In this document: piece by piece, positions 14,669-15,938 of the stretch | Position numbering within the stretch: position 1 is the stretch's first letter | How the letters are laid out: every line of letters begins with the position of its first letter | Source of the DNA: JBBDRW01 sp040905265 | GTDB lineage: Bacteria; Bacteroidota; Rhodothermia; Balneolales; Balneolaceae | Direction: 5' to 3' | Assembly (NCBI GenBank): GCA_040905265.1 | Contig: JBBDRW010000175.1 | Coordinates: 1-15,938 of the forward strand | DNA length: 15,938 nucleotides | The notes under the pieces: model-generated | Told to the model about the DNA's origin: nothing | The model's input: the letters and a program-made list of their open reading frames with translations, nothing else | The model's database searches: none | Translations under genes and position numbers: made by a program

Positions 14669-15938
14669 GTGAGTCGTCGAGTACAATTGACCTTGTCCCT
14701 GTTTATCCTGTTGATTTTGACAGGTTGCGGAACTACACTCCGTCAGCAGTGGTACGACTTTACTGCATACTACAACACATTTTACAATACCCGGCAATTA
14801 TTTCTTGAAGGTGAGCGTGAAAATCGCCACAGCCTGCCGGGATTGAATCCGGAGCAGTTCATCCGTATTCACCCTTCTCCGACCGGAGCCGGAACTGTAC
14901 AGTTTGAACGGGCAATTGAGACAGGTGCCGAATTGCTGAGGCGGCACTCCCGGTCCGGATATGTAGATCGAACCCTTGAACTGATCGGAGCATCCTATTT
15001 TTACAGACAGGAGTATTTTAATGCTCTTGAGACATTTCAGGATCTCTATACCTATACATCTGACTCCGAACGAAAGCAGAAGGCGTCCGTCTGGATAGCC
15101 AGGGCTCATCTGGAACTTGGCCTGCACAGTGAAGCATTTCGTATTGCTGAGTTTGAACCGGACTCCGGAAGCAGTGTTGAACCTGAGATTGAAGCAGAGA
15201 TGGTAACCCTGCTGGCTCAACACCGTATTGAGACCGGAGAGTTGCAGCTTGCTTCGGAACTATTGAGTGAGAGTCTTCCTTTGCTGGAGAACAGTGAACT
15301 GAAAACGAGAGGTTACTTTCTGCTGGCCCAGCTTCTGGAGAGGCTGGGAGATTATAATGGCTCCTATCTTGCATTCCGTGAGGTAACGGAACACCGACCC
15401 GGCTATGAACTTGAGTACCACTCCAGGATGAAAGAGGCCAGCCTGGTTCGACGTGTCGGGAATCTGGATATGGCCCGGCAGCTCTTTCGATCGATCGAAA
15501 GGGATGACAAGTATCTGGACCGCCGGCCGGACATACTCTTTGAAATCGCCAGAACGGAAACGATGAGAGGTGAAACCGAAGGGGCGATAGAGTTGTATGA
15601 GCAGGTTCTGCGCCCCCCCGGCGGCCCCCCCTCTTCGGTTACCCGTACAAAGGCCTATTACGAATTGGCCGAAATCTACCGGGTACAGTTCCGGGATCTG
15701 GAGACTGCGGCTGCCTACTATGACTCTGCGGCCATTCAAAATCCGGATTCGTCACTTCTTCCAGAAGATTGGGATGCGAATGTACGTGCTGTCTCTTTTC
15801 GGGAATTTGTAACACTGAGAAGTGAGATTGAAGAATTGGACACACTCCTGGTGCTGGGATCTCTACCTGAAAATGAACGCGATTTGATTCTATCTGAAAT
15901 GGACCGTGACGTAGAACAGGCTCACATTCAGGAGGAAC
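14669..15938 (+). CDS. TPR lipoprotein, PorW/SprE-like (partial, runs off the end)
   Basis: The frame is open from GTG 14669 to the window edge (423 codons seen, no stop). It begins VSRRVQLTLSLFILLILTGC, a signal peptide with lipobox LTGC (Cys20), which fixes the start although no ribosome binding site is evident. Right after the lipid anchor comes WYDFTAYYNTFYNTRQLFLEG (split: WYDF, TAYYNTFYN, RQLFLEG at 28-48), closely resembling the post-Cys 'Y-H-N-x-T-A-H-Y-N-x-Y-F-N' segment of PorW/SprE. In type IX secretion and gliding systems that lipoprotein works in the periplasm at the outer membrane. The rest is a helical tetratricopeptide array (for example VDRTLELIGASYFYRQEYFNA, broken by loops, and KAYYELAEIYRV). 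Two runs of seven C (15613-15619, 15625-15631) encode R-P-P-G-G-P-P in a loop. If not PorW, it is a generic TPR lipoprotein; the first call is favoured by the N-terminal segment, from memory of the family. Confidence 0.72.
   Translation, partial: MSRRVQLTLSLFILLILTGCGTTLRQQWYDFTAYYNTFYNTRQLFLEGERENRHSLPGLNPEQFIRIHPSPTGAGTVQFERAIETGAELLRRHSRSGYVDRTLELIGASYFYRQEYFNALETFQDLYTYTSDSERKQKASVWIARAHLELGLHSEAFRIAEFEPDSGSSVEPEIEAEMVTLLAQHRIETGELQLASELLSESLPLLENSELKTRGYFLLAQLLERLGDYNGSYLAFREVTEHRPGYELEYHSRMKEASLVRRVGNLDMARQLFRSIERDDKYLDRRPDILFEIARTETMRGETEGAIELYEQVLRPPGGPPSSVTRTKAYYELAEIYRVQFRDLETAAAYYDSAAIQNPDSSLLPEDWDANVRAVSFREFVTLRSEIEELDTLLVLGSLPENERDLILSEMDRDVEQAHIQEE

Noticed and set aside
15018..15845. 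Several overlapping minus-strand frames at the right end
   Set aside because: The plus-strand lipoprotein frame with signal peptide, lipobox and TPR repeats explains this stretch; the minus frames are its shadows.

Overview
The window looks like a chromosome segment from a Bacteroidota-type Gram-negative bacterium, most likely the Balneolota/Rhodothermota side. The evidence is a SusC/SusD outer-membrane pair, two GWxTD-domain exported proteins, a PorW/SprE-like TPR lipoprotein, few strong Shine-Dalgarno sequences and moderate G+C. The lineage is an inference from gene content. No rRNA, tRNA, CRISPR array or insertion sequence was seen.

Layout. (1) 1-4220, plus strand: the right end of a surface-polysaccharide locus. 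It holds the last codons of an ABC exporter, a possible small ORF, rmlA/rfbA (dTDP-glucose synthesis), a 699-residue glycosyltransferase in which a GT2 domain sits between the two lobes of a GT4 enzyme, and a GT2 glycosyltransferase. The last three are translationally coupled (GTGA overlap, then TGA-ATG abutment). (2) 4221-4630: an AT-rich gene-free leader. (3) 4631-8947, plus: a susC-susD pair (TonB-dependent outer-membrane transporter and its surface lipoprotein) with no degradative enzyme next to it. (4) 8985-9024: a strong bidirectional terminator separating susD from two convergent minus-strand genes. (5) 9071-12606, minus: two consecutive GWxTD-domain exported proteins, each followed by a hairpin with the same 13-base core. 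(6) 12607-13211: a roughly 600-base gene-free divergent intergenic region. (7) 13212-15938, plus: pyruvate kinase (K+-independent signature), then a TPR lipoprotein resembling PorW/SprE of the type IX secretion system, cut by the window end.

How the genes work together: the first block makes activated sugar and assembles a glycan, probably exported by the ABC transporter. The SusCD pair imports an unknown large substrate. The GWxTD proteins and the PorW-like lipoprotein are envelope proteins; the last two genes share a strand and a 20-base gap and may be co-transcribed. The most unusual items are the nested GT4-GT2-GT4 enzyme and the GWxTD pair with its repeated 3' hairpin.
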